Assembly: GCA_023444055.1 (NCBI GenBank)
Contig: JAEZRV010000066.1
Coordinates: 1 to 64,000, forward strand
From: Bacillota bacterium
Lineage (GTDB): Bacteria; Bacillota; Clostridia; Acetivibrionales; DSM-1351
DNA length: 64,000 bases
Reading direction: 5' to 3'
The notes under the pieces were generated by a model. It had not been told where the DNA came from and did not search any database. It saw only the letters and a list, made by a program, of their open reading frames with translations. Both the position numbers and the translations under genes were made by a program. Positions 28,032 to 36,508 of this stretch are shown in pieces (within the stretch, counting starts at the first letter, position 1; every line of letters begins with the position of its first letter).

Positions 28032-28083
28032 ATCCTTTTTATGGTATACTTAGCCATAGAGAGGATGATTTTTCTATGGCTAA
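28027..28083 (+). promoter_or_regulatory. tnsA promoter and two mutually exclusive start-site hairpins
   Basis: A -10 TATACT at 28045-28050 implies a start near 28057. AAATCATCC (28027) pairs with GGATGATTT (28063), and TTAGCCATAG (28050) pairs with CTATGGCTAA (28074), which contains the tnsA ATG. The tnsA Shine-Dalgarno GAGAGG (28059-28064) is caught in or beside both hairpins. The 5' arms lie at or before the predicted start, so only read-through RNA from glmS should fold this way. Confidence 0.6.
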
Positions 28084-28927
28084 AAGGAAACGTGAGAGTA
28101 GACTTGATCTTTATGCAAAATGGATAAAAGAAGGATATGGACAAGGTATAGGAAAAGATTATAAACCTTGGCTGACAAATCAGGATGTTCCGTCAAAAGG
28201 GAGAGCTACGAGGCTACATGGAATAAAAATAGACAGGCAGCATGATGTTTTTTCGGATAAGGAGAAAAAGTATCTGTACATTCTTGAATTTGCTGATTGC
28301 GTTAAGGATATTCGTGAACAATACCCTCTCTTTACTCTTGAGCAGACAATGGCTATTGCAGATGAACTTGGAATTGAACATCCGAAAGATCCATTTACCG
28401 GTGAAAACATAATAATGACTACGGATTTTCTTATTACAATTGAAAAAAATGGTCAGATTTTGCAATTAGCCCGCACTCTGAAAAGTCCAGAAGAACTTGA
28501 TGATTACAGACAGATTGAAAAATTTGAGATAGAAAGACGATACTGGCATATAAAAGGGATTGATTGGGGGATTGTAACTGATAATGAAATTGATGATACA
28601 TTTGCCTCTAATATAGGTAATGTGAGGTCTTTTTGGAAACTTGAAGACATCAGTTACTTTGAGAATTTATCATCCGGGCATATTAAAAAGCTTATAAATA
28701 CATTCAAAACTATGCTTATAGGACAGGAAATTAGCGTCAGAGAAGTTGCCAATGATTTTGATGACAGGATGATGCTGATACCAGGAACTTCAATTTCGCT
28801 GTTTAAACATCTGGTAATAACAAAGCAGATTGGAATAGATATGTTTAAGAAGCTTAATATAGATTCAACTATGGCTATTTCTTCAAGGAATACTGATGTT
28901 ACTATGCGAGGAGTTGAGAGTGTATGA
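28076..28927 (+). CDS. tnsA: Tn7-like transposase subunit TnsA (endonuclease)
   Basis: A 283-residue protein cutting the 5' ends of the element together with TnsB. The restriction-endonuclease fold is clear: Glu71 before CVKDIREQYPL, Asp117 in MTTDFLI and Lys136 in ARTLKSPEEL, which match Tn7 TnsA Glu63, Asp114 and Lys132. The glutamine of the Tn7 QVK motif is replaced by Thr134. The C-terminal TnsC-contact domain follows FEIERRYW. ATG 28076 has GAGAGG upstream. The gene overlaps tnsB (ATGA). Confidence 0.93.
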   Translation: MAKRKRESRLDLYAKWIKEGYGQGIGKDYKPWLTNQDVPSKGRATRLHGIKIDRQHDVFSDKEKKYLYILEFADCVKDIREQYPLFTLEQTMAIADELGIEHPKDPFTGENIIMTTDFLITIEKNGQILQLARTLKSPEELDDYRQIEKFEIERRYWHIKGIDWGIVTDNEIDDTFASNIGNVRSFWKLEDISYFENLSSGHIKKLINTFKTMLIGQEISVREVANDFDDRMMLIPGTSISLFKHLVITKQIGIDMFKKLNIDSTMAISSRNTDVTMRGVESV

Positions 28928-31101
28928 GAGATGTTCATGTTAATATGGTATTGCAGCAAGCTTATTCAAATGAAGATAACAATCAAAAACTGATAAGAAT
29001 TATTTGGCTAAACGAAGATAATACTTACTGTTACTATGTTAACCTTGAAGGTGAATGCCCTCTGCCTAAAGGTAAGATTGTAAGTAAGCTTATAGCAGAG
29101 ATTGAAATTGGTGATTTTACTGAAATATCCGACCCGTTCGCTATAGTTATTGATGAAAATGATATACCACACAAATATAAACAAATAAGAGATGCAAATT
29201 GGGAAATTGTTAATTTCCTATGGAATACACAGAGTAAAGATGTTTTGTTCAAAGATAAAAGAGCGAAGTGCATAAAAGAGGCTGCTGATAAATTCAATAC
29301 ATACGAAAAGAAAATAATCAGGATAATATCAAGATTTTGGCAAAGAGGTATGAACAAAAATGCATTATTACTCGATTATTCTAACACAGCAGCTAAAGGT
29401 CAAGAAAAAGGTGAAAACGGGATTAAAAGAGGAAGACCGAAAAAGCCTTCATATTTTGGAGAAGTACCGGAAGGGGTTAATGTTACTGAAGAAATAAAAT
29501 CACAGATAAGAATGTCAGTTGATCTTTTTTACAGAAAGAAACAGAAAAAATCGGTTATAGAGACGTATAGAGCAATGCTTGAGAGATTCTTTTCAGATAA
29601 ATATTTCAGAAATGGAAAAGAAGAAATTGTTATTTGGAGTAAGGATAGGTTTCCTACTTTTAATCAGTTCTATTATTGGTTCAGAAAAGAACAGGACTTC
29701 AAAAAAGACTATACATCCAGAAACAGTGAACGTGAATTTTTGCTGAAATATCGTGAATTGCTTGGTAATTCAACAATGGAGACATTTGGCCCCGGTTCAC
29801 GTTACCAGATAGATGCAACTCCTGCAGATGTATATCTGATTAGTGTAATTAATCCTGATAAAATTATTGGAAGACCGATTGTATATGCGGTTATAGACGT
29901 TTATTCAAGATTAGTAGTAGGTATTTATGTGGGACTTGAAGGTCCGTCATGGCTCGGTGCTATGATGGCTCTGGATAATGTTGTTGAAGATAAAGTAGAA
30001 TTCTGTAAAGCTTATGGTATAGAAATAACAGAAGATGACTGGCCGCAAAGCTATTTGCCGGAAACCATTATTGCCGACAGAGGAGAATTTGAAGGTTACA
30101 ATGTCGAAAATCTTATAAATAATCTCAATGTAAAGATTGAAAATACAGCTCCATATAGGGGTGATTTGAAAGGCATTGTTGAAAGATACTTCAGGACAAC
30201 AAATGAGAAAATCAAACACACTACGCCTGGAGCTATTCAAAAAGAATACAGAGTAAGGGGTGATGCTGATTATAGATTGCGTGCTACCTTGAATTTGAAA
30301 GAATTTACAGCAATAATTATTTATCAGGTAATAAGACATAATAAAAAGGTTTTGGATAAATACCCTAGAGAAAGAGGTTTGCTTGCAGATGAGATACCTG
30401 CAATACCTGTTGAAATATGGAAATGGGGTTTGAAAAATAGACCATGTGGCTTTATTAAGCGTGAAAGGGATATTGTCAGGCTGAATATTCTACCAAAAGC
30501 AAAGGCTTCCATTTCACGAGAAGGAATTAAGTATAAAAGAATGTTTTATAGTTGTGAAAAAGCAATGGAGGAACAATGGTTTATCAATCCGGAGAAGAAA
30601 TCCGTTGATTTTGTTTATGATCCAAGGAATATGAACAATATTTATATTCCTTATAACAGGGGTAAAAATTACTATAAGTGCTTTTTACTTGAAAAAAGCT
30701 ATATGTATAAAGATTTAAACTTTGAAGAAGTTGTGTTTCAACAGGAACTTGAGTACGAACAGTCCGAGGAGCAAAAGGTTAAACAACTGCAAAATGACAT
30801 TGAATTGGAGCAGAATATAAAAAATATTATAAGTAATGCTGAGAAAAGACAGAAGAATCAGTCTCACAGTTCTAAAAGCAGCAGGATTAAGGGAATTAAA
30901 GAAAATCGTCTGGTTGAAAAAGATGAGAACAGAAAATCAGAATACTTTGCTCTGGGAGAGTCTGCCGATAATAAGGAAGATTCGGAAGTTATTTCTTTTA
31001 GTGTGTCAGATGAAGCAGTTAAAAAGGATGTACAAAAAGAGAGTAAAAGCAGTAAACTTGAATTACTGAAAAAGATAAGGGATGAGAAACTTGGAAAATA
31101 A
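28924..31101 (+). CDS. tnsB: Tn7-like DDE transposase TnsB
   Basis: A 725-residue DDE transposase of the retroviral integrase superfamily that cuts and joins the 3' ends. The catalytic triad is Asp297 (RYQIDATPADVY), Asp385 (TIIADRGEFEG) and Glu420 (DLKGIVERYFR), with the expected spacing of about 35 residues. N-terminal helix-turn-helix DNA-binding domains precede it and a lysine/glutamate-rich tail (about 600-725) should contact TnsC. Coupled to tnsA by ATGA and to tnsC by a 20-base overlap. Confidence 0.96.
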   Translation: MRDVHVNMVLQQAYSNEDNNQKLIRIIWLNEDNTYCYYVNLEGECPLPKGKIVSKLIAEIEIGDFTEISDPFAIVIDENDIPHKYKQIRDANWEIVNFLWNTQSKDVLFKDKRAKCIKEAADKFNTYEKKIIRIISRFWQRGMNKNALLLDYSNTAAKGQEKGENGIKRGRPKKPSYFGEVPEGVNVTEEIKSQIRMSVDLFYRKKQKKSVIETYRAMLERFFSDKYFRNGKEEIVIWSKDRFPTFNQFYYWFRKEQDFKKDYTSRNSEREFLLKYRELLGNSTMETFGPGSRYQIDATPADVYLISVINPDKIIGRPIVYAVIDVYSRLVVGIYVGLEGPSWLGAMMALDNVVEDKVEFCKAYGIEITEDDWPQSYLPETIIADRGEFEGYNVENLINNLNVKIENTAPYRGDLKGIVERYFRTTNEKIKHTTPGAIQKEYRVRGDADYRLRATLNLKEFTAIIIYQVIRHNKKVLDKYPRERGLLADEIPAIPVEIWKWGLKNRPCGFIKRERDIVRLNILPKAKASISREGIKYKRMFYSCEKAMEEQWFINPEKKSVDFVYDPRNMNNIYIPYNRGKNYYKCFLLEKSYMYKDLNFEEVVFQQELEYEQSEEQKVKQLQNDIELEQNIKNIISNAEKRQKNQSHSSKSSRIKGIKENRLVEKDENRKSEYFALGESADNKEDSEVISFSVSDEAVKKDVQKESKSSKLELLKKIRDEKLGK

Positions 31102-32800
31102 TATCAATCTATTTGGAAGTCATTCTTTGCTTAAAGGAAGAGTTGTTTTTGAACCTGAATATAAAACTCAGGAATTAAAAGAATATGGGAATAACCCGTT
31201 TATTGAGGCTCTTCCTGATTTGTTCGAGGTTGATGAGGTTGCAAGACAGTTTACAATATATCCGCATGTTGATGAAAATGAAAGAAAGCAAAGAACTGTT
31301 GTTAGACATCATATGATTAAGCGGCTTAAGAATTTTGTTCAGCCGTTGGATATACATTTTGAAATTGAAAGAAAGCTGTCTACTATAATTAGACAAGGCT
31401 ATTTGGCAAGGAATCCATTTTCATACGAATTTTTTCAACGGCTTCAGCATCTTAACAAAGTGAAGGAAGAAGTATCAGATAAACAGGTTGAGAAGCTGGA
31501 TGAGCTTAACCAGACTTTACGTTCAACTGCTGCCAGTTTCAGTATTGTAGGAATTAGTGGAATCGGCAAGACAACAGCTATTGAAAGATTACTGCTGATG
31601 TATGACCAGGTGATTATTCACAGTGAATATTGCGGAAAACCACTTACAAGGACGCAAATAGTCTGGCTTAAAATTGATTGTCCGTATGATGGGTCATTAA
31701 AAACTTTGTGCAAATCATTTTTTAAATCAGTCGATGACGTTTTAGGAACTACAAGATATTTTGAAAAGTATGGTAACAATAGAAACTCTACAGCTACCAT
31801 GATGATACATATGACCTATGTAGCAACAGTTCATGCAATTGGAGTTCTTGTCATAGATGAAATGCAGCATCTATTGACTTCTAAGAATAATTCGGACGAA
31901 ATGCTGAATTTCTTTGTAACTCTTGTTAATATAATTGGTGTGCCTACAATACTGATAGGTACATTTAAGGCATTAAAGGTTCTTCAGAAGGATTTTAGGC
32001 AAGCTAGGAGAGCCAGTAGTGAAGGTAGTATAGTGTGGGATAGAATGATTAAAGATGAGGAGTGGGATTTCTTTATAGAAACCATGTGGCAATTTCAATG
32101 GCTAGATAGTTTCTCGGAGATAACTGATAAAATAAATGATGCAATTTATGACGAGTCTCAGGGCATAACGGCTATTGCAGTAATACTTTTTATTCTGGCA
32201 CAAGAAACTGCTCTTGAAACTGGAAACAGCCTTAATGAAAAGCTTATAAAAGATGTAGCCAAAAAAGAGCTTAAGATGATTCAAAAAATGATTAATGCAC
32301 TCAGAAATAACGATATAGATGAAATTATTAAATACGATGATATATCAATCAGCTTGGATGATATACTCGGAAAAACAAAGCAGAAAACTGATCTGAGAGG
32401 AAGAATTCAGAATTTAGCCAAGCAGCAGCAAACAATAAGGGATTCTCAAACTAATGATTTAAAGGAAGCTGTATTAAGTGATTTGCGGAGTATGAAAATA
32501 TTTGATGTTTTAAAATATGAGGATTTATATAATGTTGTTGATACTGCAATTAAAAATGTAGGAATTGACTCAGGGTTAACTCCTGTTGAACAAGAAGCAT
32601 TAAAAATATTGATGGAAAAATTAAATGATATTGAATTAAGAAAAAAACGTCGGATTGATAATATAAGTAAAGCAGAAAAATTGAGCTCTGATGACTTAAG
32701 ATTGATTTTTAAACAGGCAAGTAAGGATAAGAGGCATGTTTATGAGGTGTTGCGAGAAAAGCAGATGATAAATAATCCGATAGAGGAATTTTTTGGCTAA
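31082..32800 (+). CDS. tnsC: Tn7-like AAA+ regulator TnsC
   Basis: A 572-residue ATPase linking target selectors to the TnsAB transposase. Walker A is GISGIGKTT at residues 157-165 and Walker B is VLVIDEMQHL with Asp259-Glu260. The N-terminal part (residues 1-150) fits the TnsD/TnsB-contact region and the last 170 residues are helical and charged. It begins inside the 3' end of tnsB, so tnsABC form one translationally coupled unit. Confidence 0.95.
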   Translation: MRNLENNINLFGSHSLLKGRVVFEPEYKTQELKEYGNNPFIEALPDLFEVDEVARQFTIYPHVDENERKQRTVVRHHMIKRLKNFVQPLDIHFEIERKLSTIIRQGYLARNPFSYEFFQRLQHLNKVKEEVSDKQVEKLDELNQTLRSTAASFSIVGISGIGKTTAIERLLLMYDQVIIHSEYCGKPLTRTQIVWLKIDCPYDGSLKTLCKSFFKSVDDVLGTTRYFEKYGNNRNSTATMMIHMTYVATVHAIGVLVIDEMQHLLTSKNNSDEMLNFFVTLVNIIGVPTILIGTFKALKVLQKDFRQARRASSEGSIVWDRMIKDEEWDFFIETMWQFQWLDSFSEITDKINDAIYDESQGITAIAVILFILAQETALETGNSLNEKLIKDVAKKELKMIQKMINALRNNDIDEIIKYDDISISLDDILGKTKQKTDLRGRIQNLAKQQQTIRDSQTNDLKEAVLSDLRSMKIFDVLKYEDLYNVVDTAIKNVGIDSGLTPVEQEALKILMEKLNDIELRKKRRIDNISKAEKLSSDDLRLIFKQASKDKRHVYEVLREKQMINNPIEEFFG

Positions 32801-32884
32801 ATAGAATTTGCGATTATTTTCCATTGATAAACTACTGTAAAAATAGTATACTGCTATTAATTAAAATGAAAGGAGGAGTGAGTC

Positions 32885-32983
32885 ATGATGAAATGGCTTA
32901 ATGCTTTGATAAATTTATCTTGGCCTAAAAAGGTAAAGATAAAATTAGTTTTTGAATTTGAAGTTTCTAGTTCAAAGGCATAA
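32885..32983 (+). CDS. 32-residue basic/hydrophobic peptide after tnsC
   Basis: ATG at 32885 (or 32888) follows a strong AAAGGAGGAGTG. The peptide has a short amphipathic helix (MMKWLNALINLSW) and then alternating lysines and hydrophobics (KKVKIKLVFEF). No family recognised. A hairpin follows 5 bases after the stop. It could be a small regulatory or toxic peptide carried by the transposon. Confidence 0.5.
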   Translation: MMKWLNALINLSWPKKVKIKLVFEFEVSSSKA

Positions 32984-32987
32984 ATTG

Positions 32988-33032
32988 CCTATAAGTGTAG
33001 AGCTATTGCAAAATTCTCTGCACTTATAGGAA
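32988..33032 (+). terminator. Hairpin after the small peptide gene
   Basis: CCTATAAGTGTAGAG pairs with CTCTGCACTTATAGG, a 15-base stem with one mismatch and a loop of about 13 bases. No T-run follows, so it may be an RNA structure rather than a full terminator. Confidence 0.5.
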
Positions 33033-33090
33033 GCATTAGTCATTAATAATATAAATTTATACGCTCATGACTCTAACCTCATAAGAAAAA

Positions 33091-33140
33091 AACAAACGGC
33101 AAATGTAGCTATAACACTACATTTGCCGTTTGTTATTTCT
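33091..33140. terminator. Strong bidirectional-type terminator
   Basis: AACAAACGGCAAATGTAG pairs perfectly with CTACATTTGCCGTTTGTT around an 8-base loop, with A-rich sequence before and TATTTCTT after. It closes the tnsABC transcript. Confidence 0.85.
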
Positions 33141-33487
33141 TAGATAAAAACTATTCTAAAATCACATAACGTTTAAAAAGTTACGGGTTGCGTATCAAAA
33201 GTCTCTGAATTCCTAATTATTTTATTATAAATATAATTGCACAAAAAGAAGTAACTTAATTCATTTGAATAGACAGGTTAAATGTGTTTCTAAATAAGTA
33301 TTTCAAAAAAATATTAAAATTTATTAACTATAGCCAAAAGGTTATAAAAAATAACGGTAGTAATGAATTTTATTCCATATATATTTCTCTTAATGATAAT
33401 ATATGAAAAAAACATTTTTATTAAAAGGTTTTTAAAATAATATGTAGAATTATTATATATTGTATAAAATGGAGGTATAAACTAACA
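33141..33487. other. Intergenic stretch before cargo block 1
   Basis: AT-rich, no gene seen. It should hold the promoter of the thymidylate-synthase-like operon; TATAAA at about 33462 could be its -10, and GGAGG at 33471 its ribosome binding site. Confidence 0.4.
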
Positions 33488-34222
33488 ATGGATAAACCTA
33501 CTATAATTTTGGGAGAAACATTTCAAGATGCATGGATACAAGCTGCAAATTATTTAAAAGCTAATAGGTGGAATGTATGGAACTTAGTGGTTCAAATATC
33601 AAACCCTACTTCTTTTGATAAATTGATTCATAACAAATTTAAGGATTTTGCGTCCGATAATTCTAAAATTAGTCCAAAAGGCGTAGCCTATACTATTTTT
33701 CCGCATAAACTTTATAATAAGGTAAACTCAGCCGATGAGTTATACAACAAATATATGAGTAAAATTTATCCTTGGACTAGAGGAAGGGAACATAGCGGAT
33801 GGGGAACATATTTTCAAAGAATGATTGCATATCCTGGTATAAAAAGAACAGAGAACCAATTATCAAATATTATTAATGCTATAAATAAAAGAGATAAAAT
33901 AAATAGAGCTTCATATACTATAGTTATTGAAAAGCCAGGAGGAGAAACTGTTAGGCCACTAGGAGCCCCATGTTTAAATTATATAGCAGTACAAATAGAG
34001 CCTGGAAGCAACACAAAGGTGAGTCTGTTATGTGTTTATAGAAACCATGATTTTTTCGAAAGAGTTTATGGGAATTATTGGGGTTTGTGTAATTTGCTTT
34101 GTTTTATTGCTTATGAAACAAATTTAGTTCCTGGATCATTAACATGTGTTTCATCTCATGCTTATGTTAATGGCAGCAAAACTATTTTTAAAGCATTTTT
34201 GGAGGAGTTGGATGAAGCCTAA
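33488..34222 (+). CDS. Thymidylate-synthase-like protein
   Basis: A 244-residue protein that carries the thymidylate synthase active-site signature in order. Cys162 in RPLGAPCLNY matches the nucleophile, Arg185 and Asp188 in YRNHDF match the phosphate and dUMP contacts, Asn196 in GNYWGL matches the base-selecting Asn, and His224/Tyr226 in SSHAYVN match the sugar contacts. Relative spacings agree with E. coli ThyA (146, 166, 169, 177, 207, 209). The N-terminus is divergent, so it may be a dUMP- or dCMP-type C5 methylase or hydroxymethylase. It overlaps the radical SAM gene by 11 bases. Basis: motif reading only. Confidence 0.75.
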   Translation: MDKPTIILGETFQDAWIQAANYLKANRWNVWNLVVQISNPTSFDKLIHNKFKDFASDNSKISPKGVAYTIFPHKLYNKVNSADELYNKYMSKIYPWTRGREHSGWGTYFQRMIAYPGIKRTENQLSNIINAINKRDKINRASYTIVIEKPGGETVRPLGAPCLNYIAVQIEPGSNTKVSLLCVYRNHDFFERVYGNYWGLCNLLCFIAYETNLVPGSLTCVSSHAYVNGSKTIFKAFLEELDEA

Positions 34223-35240
34223 TATAAAATCTTACAATTTAGAAGAAGTAAAAATTGAGGTGACGCATAATTGTCCTTTAGCTTGTGTTCACTGTTCTAG
34301 TAGTGCTAATCCATCAAATATGAAAGAGATTTCAAAAGAAAAGTGTATTGATATTATTAACGACTGTATTCAGCTTGGTGTAAAGAAAATAGCTTTCTCT
34401 GGTGGAGAGCCGCTTGTGTGGAAATATATTGATGATGCTATTGAATTTGCATCGAAAGGGATTATTGATATAGCCATATATACAACCGGTAATAAAGAGG
34501 ATATTGAAAATAAATTATCAAGCTTATATAAAAAAGGGTTAAAAAAAGCAATTTTTAGCATATACTCTCCTATCCCAAAAGAGCATGAGTACATAACTAG
34601 AAGGACAGGAAGCTTTGAATTGACTAAAAATGCAATTATTACTGCAAACAAAATAGGAATTCAAACGGAAATCCATTTTGTTGCAATGTCTAGTAACTAT
34701 AAACTACTTAATAGTGTTGCTGAGTTTGGAAAGAATATTGGAGTTAGTAGTGTTAGTGTTTTAAGATTTGTCCCACAAGGTAGGGGGGCATTATTGCCTG
34801 ATGGTGTTCTTAATAGATATCAAAATATGGAACTGAAGAAAATCATATTGGATTTACGAAATAAAGGTTATAATATTAGAACTGGATCACCTTATAATTT
34901 TTTAATGGTAAATGATAATCCTAAATGTCTTTCGGCTGTAAATAAAGTAATAATTGACCCAGAATTAAACGTATTTCCATGTGATGCGTTTAAAAATATA
35001 TTGTCTGAGGAGTTGGTTGGAACCTCTAAATATTCAACTTTAGAAAATGCTACTCTAAATGATTGTTGGCAAAATTCTGAATATTTTGAGGCGATAAGAA
35101 ATTATTTGGGGACAGAGTTTGCGGAACCATGTGCTTCGTGTAGCATGCTTAAAAAATGTTCATCTGGGTGCTTAGCTCAAAAGGTTTTGAAAAATGGGAC
35201 TCTTAAAAAAGATAAAGATCCTTGCTGTATTATGTCTTGA
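34212..35240 (+). CDS. Radical SAM/SPASM protein
   Basis: A 342-residue radical SAM enzyme. The CxxxCxxC cluster motif is Cys21, Cys25 and Cys28 (HNCPLACVHCSS), and the SAM-binding GGEP is near residue 60 (IAFSGGEPLVW). The C-terminal SPASM-type region has a cysteine in NVFPCDAFK and then CASCSMLKKCSSGC, enough for auxiliary Fe-S clusters. SPASM proteins usually modify peptides, but here the neighbours are a thymidylate-synthase-like and a uracil-glycosylase-like gene, which suggests a nucleotide or base substrate. ATG 34212 follows GGAGGAG and lies inside the upstream gene. Confidence 0.85.
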   Translation: MKPNIKSYNLEEVKIEVTHNCPLACVHCSSSANPSNMKEISKEKCIDIINDCIQLGVKKIAFSGGEPLVWKYIDDAIEFASKGIIDIAIYTTGNKEDIENKLSSLYKKGLKKAIFSIYSPIPKEHEYITRRTGSFELTKNAIITANKIGIQTEIHFVAMSSNYKLLNSVAEFGKNIGVSSVSVLRFVPQGRGALLPDGVLNRYQNMELKKIILDLRNKGYNIRTGSPYNFLMVNDNPKCLSAVNKVIIDPELNVFPCDAFKNILSEELVGTSKYSTLENATLNDCWQNSEYFEAIRNYLGTEFAEPCASCSMLKKCSSGCLAQKVLKNGTLKKDKDPCCIMS

Positions 35241-35287
35241 AAAGGTTATAAATAAATTATTTACTATGGTATTTGAGGTGTAAAGTA

Positions 35288-36445
35288 ATGTTATGTGAGT
35301 TTCCTTCATTCTCTAAAAGAAAAAGATTTGAAGATTTAATTAAATCTGTTCAACACTGTAACCTATGTGGTCGGCTTTGTAATAGATTGAAAATTTTATC
35401 TGAATCCAATGGAAATATTGATTCAAAAGTATTATTTATTGCTGAAGCACCAGGTAGATTAGGAGCAAATAAAACAGGTATACCACTTTGTGGCGATAAG
35501 ACAGGTGATAATTTTGAAACTTTGCTAAGTAATATTGGTTGGAGTAGAAAAGATGTTTTTATAACCAATGCAATTCTATGTAATCCTCAGTCTGAAAATG
35601 GAAATAATGCAAAACCGACAAGTGAGGAAATTTGTAATTGCAATATTTACTTAGAAATGACTATTAATTTAATTCAGCCAGAGGTAATTGTTACACTAGG
35701 TGCGGTAGCTTTAGAAGCACTTAATCATATTTCTCCACATAATATTAAATTAATAGAAAGTGTAGGAGAACCAAACAAATGGAACGGAAAGGTTCTTATA
35801 CCGTTATATCATACTGGACCGTTAGCAGCAATACATAGATCTATCCCTAAGCAAAGAGCAGATTTTATTAAACTGGCTAAAATTGTCCATCCGATTAAAG
35901 GTATTTTGTCTGAGAATACAAAAAAAAATAAACCATCTAAATTGGCTAGCTTAAAAAACTTAAATTCACCATTTAACCAATGTATAAGTATTATAGTCCA
36001 AGCACTTGGAGAAATACCTTATTTTAAATTAACTAAGCTGTTATATTTTATTGATTTGTTTGCATTGAATAAACTAGGTGATTCAATTACTGGTGAGTTA
36101 TATTTGAGACAACAAGAAGGACCTTGGCCACCTAAGTTAACCGAAGCTGTCAAAGGATTAGATGGTTATGAAATAATTTTTAAGAAAAACAAAAAAATTT
36201 TTACAGTTTGCCCTGGAAAGATGAGTAGGTTTGAGATAACTTTAGAAGATGAGCAGCTTGAGATTATAAGAGATGTTATTGATAATTATGGCAAAATGAG
36301 TAGTACTTCTATTAAGATTGCTGCTTACAGATCCTTACCTATGCGATATATACTTGATGAAGAAAAAAAAGGTAAAGATATGAGAAAAGTGCCTGTTCTC
36401 TATAAAAATAAAACTGCCGTTGAATTTAAAGAAACGAATATTTGA
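35288..36445 (+). CDS. Family 4-type uracil-DNA glycosylase fused to a Panacea (DUF4065) domain
   Basis: A 385-residue two-domain protein. Residues about 18-205 match Fe-S uracil-DNA glycosylases: Cys24 and Cys27 (CNLC), AEAPG at 52-56, VFITNAILCNP with Cys98, Cys116/118 as fourth ligand, VIVTLGAVALEAL and LYHTGPLA. Residues about 230-370 match Panacea/DUF4065 (LTKLLYFIDLFA, GPWPPKL), a domain best known from antitoxins and phage-related regulators. The fusion is unusual. ATG 35288 follows GAGGTG. Probably acts on uracil or another altered pyrimidine in DNA. Confidence 0.8.
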   Translation: MLCEFPSFSKRKRFEDLIKSVQHCNLCGRLCNRLKILSESNGNIDSKVLFIAEAPGRLGANKTGIPLCGDKTGDNFETLLSNIGWSRKDVFITNAILCNPQSENGNNAKPTSEEICNCNIYLEMTINLIQPEVIVTLGAVALEALNHISPHNIKLIESVGEPNKWNGKVLIPLYHTGPLAAIHRSIPKQRADFIKLAKIVHPIKGILSENTKKNKPSKLASLKNLNSPFNQCISIIVQALGEIPYFKLTKLLYFIDLFALNKLGDSITGELYLRQQEGPWPPKLTEAVKGLDGYEIIFKKNKKIFTVCPGKMSRFEITLEDEQLEIIRDVIDNYGKMSSTSIKIAAYRSLPMRYILDEEKKGKDMRKVPVLYKNKTAVEFKETNI

Positions 36446-36466
36446 GATGCATATTTTTTGAATTTT

Positions 36467-36508
36467 CTAGCCTATGCTGTTTGTATCAAAGGCAATAGTA
36501 TAGGCTAG
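36467..36508. terminator. Bidirectional hairpin between convergent genes
   Basis: CTAGCCTATGCT pairs with AGTATAGGCTAG with one mismatch, between the UDG-Panacea gene and the convergent recombinase-fold gene. Confidence 0.6.

Noticed and set aside
34212..35240. Prokaryotic viperin
   Set aside because: The cluster motif is CPLACVHC followed by SPASM-type cysteines, not the viperin pattern.
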